64,000 nt of DNA from Nannochloris sp. 'desiccata' (lineage: Eukaryota; Chlorophyta; Trebouxiophyceae; Chlorellales; Chlorellaceae): NCBI GenBank assembly GCA_019044685.2, contig JAGTXX020000012.1, positions 1,302,001 through 1,366,000 of the forward strand. Reading direction: 5' to 3'. Below, piece after piece: positions 1 through 10,698 of the stretch; within the stretch, counting starts at the first letter, position 1; each line of letters begins with the position of its first letter. The notes under the pieces were generated by a model, which worked only from the letters and a program-made list of their open reading frames with translations, had not been told where the DNA came from and ran no database searches. A program made the position numbers and the translations under genes.

Positions 1-3000
1 CTCAAAAGTCAACAAACTTTCTTCTTTTTTAAGCTGCACGATAGAGAGTATTTCAAGAGCGGTCTGTAGAGACCGCACAGTACCGCGTTTCTGCAGCATT
101 TCAACAGCTTCATTCCAATTTTCAGAAGCTATATACTGTGCTGCAGCTCTCTCAAAATCGCCTCTTCCTTCCAATTGTGAGGCATACACCTGCCTCGTTT
201 CAAGAACAAGAGGATGTCGAGGAGGCAATTTTGCAGCAGCAAGGGAAGCAGCTTCCCTCACCATTCCAGCACGTGTATACACTTTACATGCTGCAACTGG
301 ATCCCCTATACTTGTCAAATGCAAAACAGCGAGATGAGGTTCCCCTCTTTCTTCCAGAAGAAAAGCATACGCCCGGCTCGCGGCCTCCCAAGCCCCCCTT
401 CCTGCAGCAGCAGAGAAGCTCACAAAATCTGCAGTCAAGGCGTCATTTTCTACTAAAACCTTAATGGCAGAACCGATATCGCCAGCCCAAAGGGAGACTG
501 CAGCAGCACGTTGGGCGAGGACTCGAGCTGCAGCTGGGCGCTGTGGGGAACCAGAGAGGAGCGATTCTGAAGCGTGCCGCAAAGCAGGCATAGCAGCTAG
601 AGGATCGACGATACAGCCAAGCGCAGAGAAATAATCGGATTGAGACTCTTCACGATGATTACCAGTAGTTTTATCAGCTGCAGCTACTTGGGCAGTGAGT
701 GCCAAAAGTACAGCATCAAGAGAGGCTTGATCATGAAGAGTCTCTGCTCTCGGTAAAGAGGGTGGCAATAAACCTTTAGAACCAAGAGAAACTTGATGTG
801 CTGCTAAAGAAGTAGCAGCAGTAATAGCACTAGCACTAGTAGCAGTAGCTCCAGCGCTTTTAGTTGTCTTCACATTTGAGGAGGACGAGGAAATTTTTGC
901 TGCGGTTGGACTTGGCAATGCAGCAACACTTTTTGTTGAATGTTCCTGGGCTATTCCTTCGCTGATCTCGTGTAAAGGTGGAGGTGTTGGAGGGATATTA
1001 TCTTCCTCTTCTTCATTTCCTACACTATTACTAAGCCCACCACTTGCTCTGTCTTCTGCTGCTCCTAATGCGTTCTCCTGATCCTCTCGTTTTCCTTGTT
1101 GTTTCCTCATCACCGTTGCTAAATCCCATTTTCTGACAGATTGATCTTCCGAGCCCGAAAATAACACTACACGCGTGTCTTTTTTATGCTCCAAAGATGA
1201 TACGAAGGCAATCCATTCTAAGCTGACTACAGGGCCTGCATGACCTCGCAACAAAGTAACGAGTGAAATGTTGTTTTCATGCTTCTCATTTTCATTTTCT
1301 TCCTTTCTTCCTTCTTCTTGTTGAGCATCAGGAGTTAAATTGCAGCCCCAGATCTGTATGGTGCCATCTTGAAGACCAACAGCAGCATAAAGTGCTAAAG
1401 AAGTATGGCAAGTGCTACTTTCCGTTGAGACTAACGCCATGCTCGTTACCATAGACGCTGCCTCGGCTTTGCCTCGCTTTCCTCCTGCTCCTGCCAACTT
1501 GGTAGATATTGGAACTTTAAGGCGAGAACGAGACATATCTGCAAGTTGCAGAGTTTGATCTGTATGCAATGAAGCATAGAAAGCTTCATACACTGCTACA
1601 TGAGTTACCGCTGCGTGTTTGTTTTCTTCACCCAGCTGCTGCTGCTTTTCTAGTTGCCCAGCAACACTACCATTTTCAAGGCAGCTGCCTTGTTCTATTC
1701 TAAATATACGTCCATCTACGCAACCTATGACTGTATCCACACTAATATAACCAGGCCCGAGACAGGTAGGAGCATAGATTCCCTTCCCTTTGGAATCTAA
1801 ATGTGGAATAAGAAAAGGAAGAGGGTGACCAAGTTCAGTTCTTGGTGTCACAGCCGCTCCGTGCTGTTGTTGCTGTTTTACTGGTCCAGGAAACAGGTCA
1901 GCAAGAGACGATTCAGGCCAAGAATTCCATTGAAAAAGCAAACCATCTGAAGATAAGGTCAATAAACGATATGATTTGCTGTTACTCTTCAATTTTGTTA
2001 GTGTCGCTTCATTTTTTTCTTCCTCGTCTTTGGTATTTTTTTCTACATTTTTATTTTCTTCTTCAATTTCATTGGAAGAAAGAATCCACGCGATATGCGA
2101 TATTTCAGCTTTGTGCTTCGTCATGGCTACTATAGCCGTCCCCTTTCCACAATGAACAAGCCCTAGTGAACCATCACTGCACCCAAAGGCAAGAATATTA
2201 CCTTCAGAAGGGTGCCAGAGCACAGTAGTGACAGGTGCAGGAATGCCTTGCCAAATCAACGTGCTCACTTGAGTATCTAATTGTATAGCAGGGATAAATG
2301 GAACACAAAGGCCATCATCAGTGGTGGTGGTGGTGTTCTCGTTTTCTGTCTCCGACGTGTGTGAGCTTTGCTGGAAAGAAAGAATACGGATTGATCCATC
2401 GCCGCAGCCCATTGCCAGCTTTGGCAGCATAAGAGGCAATGATATACTAGAGTTGACCTGAATATCAAGTTTTCGAGGAGATATTGAGAGAGCTTGGGGA
2501 AAAGAACCCAGCCCAGTTATGCTTCCTACGAGCTCAGTGCGCTGCCAAGATGTTCTCCCTGCTTCGTATGCTGCCCTCATCGCATCCATATTTCCAACTA
2601 CAGCAGCAGATTCAGAAAATGAAGAAGATTTTTCTTCTGCCTTGAGATGCATAAAATTTCGATGCAATCGAGGCACAGGTGCCCACCATGCCAAAGCAGC
2701 TCTATCCATCCCTATAGTTAAAATACGCACCCCTGGCTCCTCTCTACTCAGATCAAGCATACAACGGACAGAAAATACCGTCCTACTATGGCCACCAGGA
2801 AGTCTCACAGGCGATTCCTCTCCTGCTTCTATTTTTGCAGGGCGACTGCTGTTGCTGCTGTAGTTATTGCTATTAGAACCGCAGCACGGGAGCAATACTC
2901 TGCGAGCTAATAGACCCCCTCCATAACCACTTGTGATCATCCACACATCTATAGTTCCATTACGACTTTGTCGACGTACAGCTGGGGCTGGCAGCCAGTC

Positions 3001-3239
3001 GGCTGACAACCACAACCGATGGCGCTGACCTTGTGCCAAGTTTCCTGGAGGCTTGGGGAGCTGTAGGGTAGTGACAAGCGCTATTTCTCTGCCTTCGCCT
3101 AGAGGAGAAGATGGTGTATCACCACTTTCAGTAGAATTTATACTAAAATCACACGCACCACCTCCAATTGATCGCGTTTCGTAGATTTTTATTCGCTCTC
3201 CCGGAGCGGCAGAAACAAGCAACTCTAAACATTTCGGAA

Positions 3240-3275
<36 letters not shown>

Positions 3276-4164
3276 CTTCTCCTTCACCTTCTTCTTCTAT
3301 GCTTGTAGTTTCTATATCTTCTATACCTAGATGGGACCAACGTAGACAGTGTACTTCTACATTATGGGAGCGCAGCACAGATAGAGTAACCCCTTGCGCC
3401 CAATCAATAAATGCCACCTCGCCATTGGCACAGCCCACAGCAACAACGCTGTGCTCTGGTTTAGGAGAGCAAGCTAGACAGGTGACACTACTCCCCTGAT
3501 GGCATTTTTCTAATCTTTGCATTCTTTCTGGAGAGGTAGCTACGTTCCAAATAAAGAGATTGCCAGCTGTATCTCCGACGATAGCTACTCGGCTTGTTGC
3601 TGCTATGGCCTTCACCTCTGCTGGGCGTTTGCCGAGGGATCGTCGACAAGAAAAGGTGCCTTGGTGGATATTTGTACAGATCCATAGACGCACGTTTTTA
3701 TCAGAAGATGCACTGACTATCCACAGAGCAGTAGGGTCGTCCTCATCGTGAACGAATGCTACTGCAGTGGTCCTGTGAAGAGAGGGAAAGAGAGCAAAAA
3801 GCGGCACCAGCGGGAGAAAGATGAGACAATTGGTCAGCTTTATTTCTTCAGAATGGCAGTACATGGTACTATATTAATCAAACAAAATGCCTAAAATATC
3901 AATTTTTTGAACCAACATACCTATTAGAGTGTCCTTTGAGCACATCGCATACGTGAGTGCCTCCAGAATTCAAAACAACGATGGAATTGTGAGCACAATA
4001 TGCATGCAATCCAGGACCCACATCTGCTAGATGGGATGCATACCTACAGGTTAATGTACGTGATATTAAATATTATATGACAATGAGGTGAATTTTGCAA
4101 TATTGACAATGTGATCAATTTAATCATACCAATTTGGGCTGGGAGGTAAAATTACCGTTCCCAT
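1..4164 (-). CDS. GEMIN5: Gemin5-like WD40/TPR protein (C-terminus beyond window)
   Basis: Gemin5 is the snRNA-binding subunit of the SMN complex; it reads the Sm site and m7G cap and also affects translation. Exons read on the minus strand are 4164-4130, 4043-3921 and 3772-<1, with GTATGA and GTATGT donors and TAG/CAG acceptors that keep the frame. The N-terminus LPPSPNWY matches human Gemin5, including the Trp-Tyr pair (here W12-Y13) at the RNA-binding face of the WD40 tandem; the Trp codon is split by intron 1. WD40-type blades follow (e.g. VTCLACSPKPEHSVVAVG). A poly-Gln tract lies near residue 220. The last visible part has Gemin5-type helical repeats (LWAGDIGSAIKVLVEND). About 1310 residues are visible against roughly 1500 in animals, so some 200 are off-window. 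The identity is strong; the function is inferred from the family. Confidence 0.9.
3241..3273. repeat. (CTG)11 trinucleotide repeat, poly-Gln in the Gemin5 gene
   Basis: Eleven uninterrupted CTG units on the plus strand read as CAG codons in the minus-strand Gemin5-like gene, between two WD40 blades and just after an acidic stretch. Such uninterrupted tracts are usually length-polymorphic. Confidence 0.95.
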
Positions 4165-4362
4165 AGCGATACTGATTGCATCAACAGCACATATGCATTT
4201 TTGATATGCAAACAAGATGAATAAATAGCTCTCTAGCTAATATTTTCCTGTGAATTTGGCCTCCAACTTAAATTAAAGTTTTGAGAGCATGCACAGCATA
4301 AGCTATAAAACCTGCGATTACCTGCACAGAAGCCTATTATCTATAATCAAACATATGCATCG

Positions 4363-5752
4363 ATGAGTAGAGCGCCAGAAGCAAGCGGTATAGCACCTAG
4401 CGATGGCTGGTATGGCGGTGGCAATGGAGATACAGCACCAAGGACTGAAATTAGCGTTGTGAACCACCTTGCTCCTGGAGACGAGGTTGCAAGTGGATAT
4501 CGTAATTTAGTTCAGCAACACAATTTTGTTCGAGGAGCTGGGGGAGGATATACTGAGGGTGAGTGAATTCTAGATCAATTTTCTCGTTCATTTAATTTTT
4601 AAAAATAACCAACTAAATTATCAAAACTTCCTGCAATTTTTAGGAGGTCCTCCTAATTATCAAAACTATGCTGAAGATGGAGACCCTGCAGCTCCAAATA
4701 CCCCCCTTTCTTTGTGTCATTGCGGGCAGCCATGCACTCGGCTCATGTCGCACTCCGCACGGAACCCAAATAGATGGTTTTTAAAATGCCCTAAATATAA
4801 AGACGATGCCACCCAGTGTAAGTACTTCGTATGGGAAGATGAGTTGGGGAGTAAAAGCCCTTTGCCTCCACCTGCAGCTCGCCGTAGGGTGGATAATACT
4901 GCTGCAGCTGGCATAGGCGGCGGTTATGCCGCTCCTTATGCGGCTCCTGCACCTTATAGATCTGCCCCACCTGCCGCTGTTGCTGCGCCTGGTGGCCCTC
5001 AAGAAGATGGCAGCCAATTGCCCCCTCGAGATCGTAGTAACGATGAATGCTTTCATTGCGGTGGTAAAGGTCATTGGAGTTCGGAATGCACAGTGCCAAA
5101 AGGGGGAACAGTAGGCGGGCCTAGTGCTGGTGGTTTTGGCAGTGCTATTCCTATTGCAACTGCCTCCGGTGGTGGTGGAGGAGAAGGAGGAGGAGGAACA
5201 AATACTTCTTTTGCTTGTTTCAAGTGCGGACAAGAAGGACATTACGCCCGTGATTGTCCAAACCAGACGGCAGCAGGTGGTGGAGGTGGTGGTGGGTATA
5301 GTAGCCAACAACCTGCAGGCGGCGGTCGCGCAGGCACCTGTTTCAAATGCGGAGAAGAGGGGCACTGGTCTCCTGATTGTCCCAATCAAGGTGCTCCACG
5401 TGGAAATACAGGCGGTGCCTATGGTGGTAGCAGCTATGGTGCAGGCAGTGGTGGCGGCGCTTCGAGAGGGGGAACTTGCTTTAAGTGTGGAGAAGAAGGC
5501 CATTGGTCAAGAGATTGCCCTAATCAATCAGGTGGGGGAGGCGGTGGTATTGGTGGTGGTGGTCTGAAACGTAGATTTGAAGGCGGTGCTGGATACGATA
5601 CCAACAATGCGTATGGAGGCGGAGGTGGTGGTTACAGAGGTGGTAGCTATGGAGGAACTAGTTACGGAGGCGGAGGCAGTGGCGGAGGGGCAGGAGGTTG
5701 TTTTAAATGCGGTGGGACTGGACATTGGTCTAGAGACTGTCCTAATAAGTAG
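4363..5752 (+). CDS. GRF zinc finger plus five CCHC zinc knuckles, Gly-rich nucleic-acid-binding protein
   Basis: Two exons, 4363-4558 and 4644-5752, joined across a GTGAGT...TTTTAG intron, give a 434-aa protein. After a 60-residue leader comes a GRF-type zinc finger (CHCGQPCTRL, then a WFLKCP block and CKYFVWEDE). Five CCHC knuckles of the type CFKCGEEGHWSRDC follow, separated by Gly-rich linkers. GRF fingers bind single-stranded DNA or RNA and occur in topoisomerase III-alpha, NEIL3 and APE2. CCHC arrays bind single-stranded nucleic acid, as in CNBP/GIS2. No topoisomerase or nuclease domain precedes them, so this is a stand-alone binding protein and not a TOP3A tail. It is divergent from Gemin5 across about 200 bp. 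The domain calls are strong; the biological role is unknown. Confidence 0.88.
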
Positions 5753-5991
5753 ATGAGATCACAAAAATGAGTGCTTGCATGGAGATAAAGCCTGTTTGTT
5801 TTTACAGCAACGACAATTATGAAAAATCAAATTTTAAGAAAGCAAAAAGAGAGTTATCGAGCGAAATGAAAGGACAGTAGTCTTAAGACGTACTTTCTAG
5901 CTATTATTCCACCTTACTACAGGTATATTTGTTGTTCAATGCCCTTTTAGCTGTGAGAAAAATAATAAAAATGTATTTCCCCCATAATTAT

Positions 5992-6807
5992 TTATAGAAG
6001 CCGCCCTCTTTTATCATCAAACACCGCCTTGGCTTTCTCCTTATAAAACGAATTCAGTGCATGTTCAGGATCTCTCATTGGATCTATAGCATTTGGATTA
6101 AACCCTCTAACTTCACCCTTTTCATCAATTTCAGGCTCTAACTGTGCTTGTTGTAAGTACTCAAAATGGATTGCAGGAGAGACGTTCAAGCCATAGCGGA
6201 AAGACTGGCCTGTATTTTCAAATACTCTATCACCCCCATATTCTCTGCAGTGACGTATTAATGGAGCCCATTTCCGGCGATTTGAGGCTGCGTAGGGGTT
6301 TGGGGGAGGCTTTTCTTCTTTAAGACTTCCATCTGGCCACCGGAAACGGCGGGGGCCGTGCTCTCTCACCCTGTTATATTTGTAAAAAAATCAGTTTTAG
6401 GGAGGTATATAAAGCAAGATTTACTTTTATAGATCTAAATATGGTAGATTAGTTGTGGGTGATAGAATTAATCTCGTACCTTTTGCTATAAGCGTCATGC
6501 AATTTCTTTGACGCTGCGGAAAAATGTTCCTCGGCCACTGCCCTAGTTGGCTCCTCCTGCGTTTTTGCAAAAAGGAGATCGATTTCATGTTGGAAATATA
6601 TTATTGATAGTCGTTGAGCCCTACTTTATGCGACATCAAGCTTCTTACCTGTCTTGTTTGTTGGCCAGAAGTTGCATCGAGCTTTAATTTAACAAGTTGT
6701 CCCCCAGAATATTGACATCCAGGCGTCGGCACTGTCGCTACAGGTTTTAGACTACTAAAGGATATATCGTGACCGGGGCCTTGCACGTATTCGCGTAGTT
6801 TAGGCAT
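5992..6807 (-). CDS. unrecognised conserved-looking 204-aa protein, three exons
   Basis: Minus-strand exons are 6807-6649, 6556-6480 and 6370-5992, with GTAAGA and GTACGA donors and GCAG/ACAG acceptors, giving 204 aa. I do not recognise the family. The protein is rich in Arg, Pro, Trp and Asn, with a segment RRFRWPDGSLKEEKPPPNPY, a following RRKWAP block and a charged C-terminus ending DDKRGRLL. There is no signal peptide or membrane segment. The look is that of a small structural subunit, such as an organellar ribosomal or respiratory accessory protein, but that is only an impression. The consistent splice phases argue that it is a real gene. Confidence 0.65.
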
Positions 6808-7270
6808 TTTTCAATCCTTGGTTTGATTTCAATGGCTGATCTTTTGCAACCCGCGCAAAGCCTTCTATTTTAATTATATGATAAGATGCATTTCTAAGAC
6901 GTCCACAACAAATATTAGAGAAATTGTTGGATGCCGATCAAGCCACTAACAGCAAAGTCAAACATGCAATTGGAAAGAAGTGAAATGAAACAGCCAACCA
7001 AAATCAGGAGACACAAAGGGCTGAAACGGACAGGCTTAAGGCTCTTCAAGCCCTGTGTCCAGTCTAATTAAGCCTTGATAAATTTTCAAAATTCTTCATC
7101 ATTATAATCAAGGCACTGTTTAAAGACTCTATGGCAGAAACTGTCTTCAAATTACCAAATTACATGCCAGTTTAAATCATATGTTCTAATACAATTTATA
7201 CTTCTCTATCTTCCGTTTCTGACATTACATTTATCTAATAAGTACTTATACATATATACCGAAACGAAAT
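6808..7270. other. divergent intergenic region, no gene seen
   Basis: This 463-bp region separates the minus-strand unknown gene from the plus-strand AP2 gene and probably holds both promoters. I see no clear TATA box in a convincing position and no further exon. Confidence 0.6.
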
Positions 7271-9590
7271 ATGCAGCCAAGGACAGGAAAGCACCTTCCT
7301 CTCCCAGGTAGGCGAAATGTATAGATGGCCAATGCTGTGAACAGTTTCTTGAGCGTTAGGTTCAACCAGCCACTGCCCGTTACGCTCGCGAGTTTATACA
7401 AATCCATCTATTTCAGGATTAATTGACAGTTGTCTCATTATACTCGCACTGTAGGTAACGGAGGTCACTCAACTTCACCTGACCAGCTCCCTCATGCCCC
7501 GTTCGAGCTAGGCTCACCACCTGTAAGTCTTTATTTCTCCTCTTAGAGAAGATTGAACCACCTAAAGCTTTCCTGCTTACTTTTTATCATAGACTCGACA
7601 TTTTTTGATCAAAATTACGCGCTTGTCATCATTAAAATACTTGATTTTTCATTGCAGGAAATGAATAATGGCGGTCTTCCACCGGTACCGCCACCCGGGC
7701 CCCCTCCTTTGCAAGATATGTCCCCAAACGTCCCTCTCCTTTCTCTATCCCAATACCCATCGCCTGGAACCAAAATTCTTGGCTCTCCTTCCAGCGTAGC
7801 CCGTCCTCTTAGTTTCACTGCAGCTCTTCCTGCCACTGCCGGTGGATTTTCATTGCAAAATCTCACCACTACCACTACCAACAAGAACAATACCTTTAAA
7901 GGTAATCATTCTAAAGTTGAGGATGATGGTATTTCTCCGTTACTTTACCGTATTGCACCACCTCCTGGATGCCCCTGGCTTGCTGAATTTGGTGAGCTTG
8001 CTGATCTTTCAAAATTAGGATCTTTGCCTTCAGAAGACGATATTTTGTTGAAATTTGCCGAGAATACTGAAGAAGAAATAATATCAGGCAGTGAATTATT
8101 TCAGAACCCGCAGAAGCTGCAACAGCAAGACCATTACCTCAATCAACCACGCTCCTATTTTCCACTTGAACAGCAACCTACCCAGTATCAAAAGCAACAC
8201 CAAATGTGGGTACCTCATCAATCGTATGAAGGGGACTTTGCTGGAACCCCAACCCCTCTTTTTACCCCGATCAACGACCGGCTGCCCCAAGAAGACCAAC
8301 AGAAATACCATTTGCACCCTAGCTCTTTACATCCTGGACGCCAAGATGCTGGTAATTACCCCCCATCTTCTTCCTCTTCGTTTTATCTTGGCAATTTACC
8401 ACCTGGGTCCGCAGCAACAGCAGCTTATTATTCTCTGTCAAAGCGCCGGGCAGAATCTGATCTTGGACCTGTAGCAGCACCAACTTCCTCGGTAGCTGTA
8501 TCAAGAGCCCAAAATAATAAACAACAACGGCAAAATGGCAGCTATTCTGGTTACTATACTACAACTCTTCCACTTAGGGGGCAACAGCAGCAGCCCCGCA
8601 GCGCGAAGTATAACAGCAGCACCCGCACTACCAACATTAATAAAAACAAAAGAACACACCTTAGCTTGTCAGCACTCCCTGATGACTTTCAATCTGACGA
8701 TCCAGGTGCCAATACAGGCAAAACATACCGAGGAGTGAGTAGACACCGTTTAACTCAGCGTTGGGAAGCTTCCCTCTGGCTGAATGGTCGGCAATTGTAC
8801 TTGGGTGGTTTTGATGCTCAAATTGACGCTGCAAAAGCGTACGATCTAGCTGCATTAGCATGTAAAGGCAGCGATGCAATTATCAATTTCCCTGCAGAGG
8901 AGTATGATTGGCAGTTACGGGAGATTGCGGGCTTTTCTAGAGAGGAGGTGGTGGCATATGTTAGAAGGAGGAGTGCAGCGTTTAGTAGAGGAAAATCTAA
9001 ATATAGAGGGGTTTCAGGGCACAATGGAAGGTGGGAAGCTAGAATTGGATCATTCAGTGGCAGGAAGAATGTAAGTTTTAGAGATAATTTCGAAAAATTA
9101 AATCAATTCTTCTTTTGGGTGGCACTCAGCGGGCGGAATTGTAGTGGTCCATATTAAAAATCTTACCGTTTATTCATATTCATAGGTATCATTTGGTGTT
9201 TTTGAGACCGAAGAATGCGCGGGAAGGCAATATGACAGAGCCCTTATCTTGGAGAAAGGGCGGTCAGGTAAGGCATAACGGGTTTAAATACATCAAGGGC
9301 CACCACTTTTATTCTTTATTACTCTGCGCACTCGTGTTCCACATTTTGTTTCCCTTGACTATCCTGCAGCAAAAACGAACTTTCCCCTTCGCGACTATGA
9401 AGCTGAAGTAGAAATCTACAAAGTGTACATGGCCCGTACGTGTGGTCAGCTTCCTAGAGGCTCTACTGCCGTGATAAGAGAGGTTGAAGCTTATACTTTA
9501 CCGAGAAACAGGGTGGCGACGGCAGACGAAAAGAAGAGATCAGCTATTATTTATGGAGAATCTCTGAGACAAGCTCTCGAAGGGCAGTGA
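7271..9590 (+). CDS. AP2/ERF-family transcription factor with two AP2 domains
   Basis: Five exons (7271-7307, 7455-7522, 7658-9070, 9186-9267, 9370-9590) encode about 606 aa. The N-terminal 380 residues are low-complexity, rich in Pro, Gln, Ser and Asn, as in activation regions. AP2 domain 1 (about 390-455) has YRGVSRHRLTQRWEASLWL, then a YLGGFD block and AAKAYDLAAL. AP2 domain 2 (about 482-545) has YRGVSGHNGRWEARIG, then FGVFETEECAGRQYD; an intron falls inside it. This tandem resembles the plant AP2/AINTEGUMENTA class, and algal AP2 proteins with multiple domains are common. It should bind DNA in the nucleus. The first 37-nt exon is inferred from an in-phase GTAGGC donor, so the start is less certain than the rest. 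Confidence 0.87.
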
Positions 9591-9807
9591 TCAAGATATT
9601 GATGGGTGATATAAAATGAGCGAAAGCAATAATGAGTGGCCTTTAAAAAAATAAAGAAGCACAGCAGCAGGGCCCCAGGGCGGTTGAACTTGACAAAAAA
9701 AGTAACCAATGTCTTATTTTGTGACTAGCATTGATTTTTTTAACGAAGCAAATTTTGCATACTTGAGTATATTATTTATAAAGAGCTACTGGGTTGCTTT
9801 ATATAGC

Positions 9808-10698
9808 ATGAAGCTCCAGGTTTTAAATTCGCTTGGGAAATTATTCACTATAGATTTCGAAGATGAGAGCACTGTAAGCATGAGAAACCTGCAGAAAGTT
9901 ACTGGAATATGTGTACATTGATACTCGATCCAAAAGTCTAGTATCTCACTTCTATTTACACTTATTTGAATTTTTAGTTGGAGCTACTCCGAATGGCGGT
10001 TGCCTCGGCTCTCTCTTTGCCTTTGGCTAGCTCTCCTGAAGAGCTCGCTCGCTTGAAGCTAGTGAAATCAGGGTTGGCATTAGTAGATGATGCATCAGTT
10101 AAGCTACTTAAAGATGGAGGTAAGAAGCAGACTGGCTTGACTTTAAATAAAAAGACGCCAAAATCCCTGAAATTTTTACAATTTTTTCTTATAACGAAAT
10201 TGGGGAGTTAATTTGTGTCTTCTTCTTCTTCTTCTATATATATTAGATACACTATTAGCAGCAGTGGCCCCTCGACCGCCACCTCAAAAGATTCGCGATT
10301 TTATCAATGGTGAAAGAGAGCCAGAAGATGAAGCAGAATTACTTTTGAAAATCCAACTACCACCCACCGCTTCTCAATTTCAAAAGGGCCTCGTTCTCTT
10401 TTTCAAAGACACTCTTCACATTCCTGAGCCAATCTTAGCATTAATCATCAGAATAGGCTGGAAAATATGGCTGAGTCTTACAGCATGGATGATGATTGCG
10501 AGAATAGCAGCGGATTATGAACTAGGACCGCCTCTAATAGTGGGCACATGTTTTGCTTTGATAGCCATCGTCGGGTTTTCTCAGAGAACAGAGGGGAGTT
10601 TAAGTGCGTATTCGATATTTAATCCGAATTTGCAGCGGTTGCCAGGGCAACTGACTGCTGAACATATGGATGGACAAGTGCGCCGTGGCCAAATGTAA
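9808..10698 (+). CDS. UBL-SAYSvFN membrane protein (SAYSD1 family)
   Basis: Exons 9808-9873, 9978-10119 and 10247-10698 encode 219 aa. The first ~75 residues look like a ubiquitin-like fold, opening MKLQVLNSLGKLFTIDFEDE and ending LKDGDTLLAAV. A proline-rich linker and two hydrophobic helices (about 133-180) follow. The C-terminus has the SAYSvFN signature, here SAYSIFNPNLQRLPGQL. In animals SAYSD1 is an ER membrane protein that recognises stalled, UFMylated ribosomes at the translocon. The UBL-plus-SAYSvFN combination is the plant-type layout as I recall it. I chose the ATG at 9808 because it begins the UBL strand directly; an in-frame ATG at 9709 would add an unlikely 33-residue leader. Confidence 0.85.

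Noticed and set aside
4781..5503. Long minus-strand open frame opposite the zinc-knuckle gene
   Set aside because: It is the antisense shadow of the Gly-rich, GC-biased coding exon and has no motif of its own.
4363..5752. Reading this gene as topoisomerase III-alpha
   Set aside because: GRF and CCHC fingers alone do not make TOP3A; the Toprim and topoisomerase core are absent.
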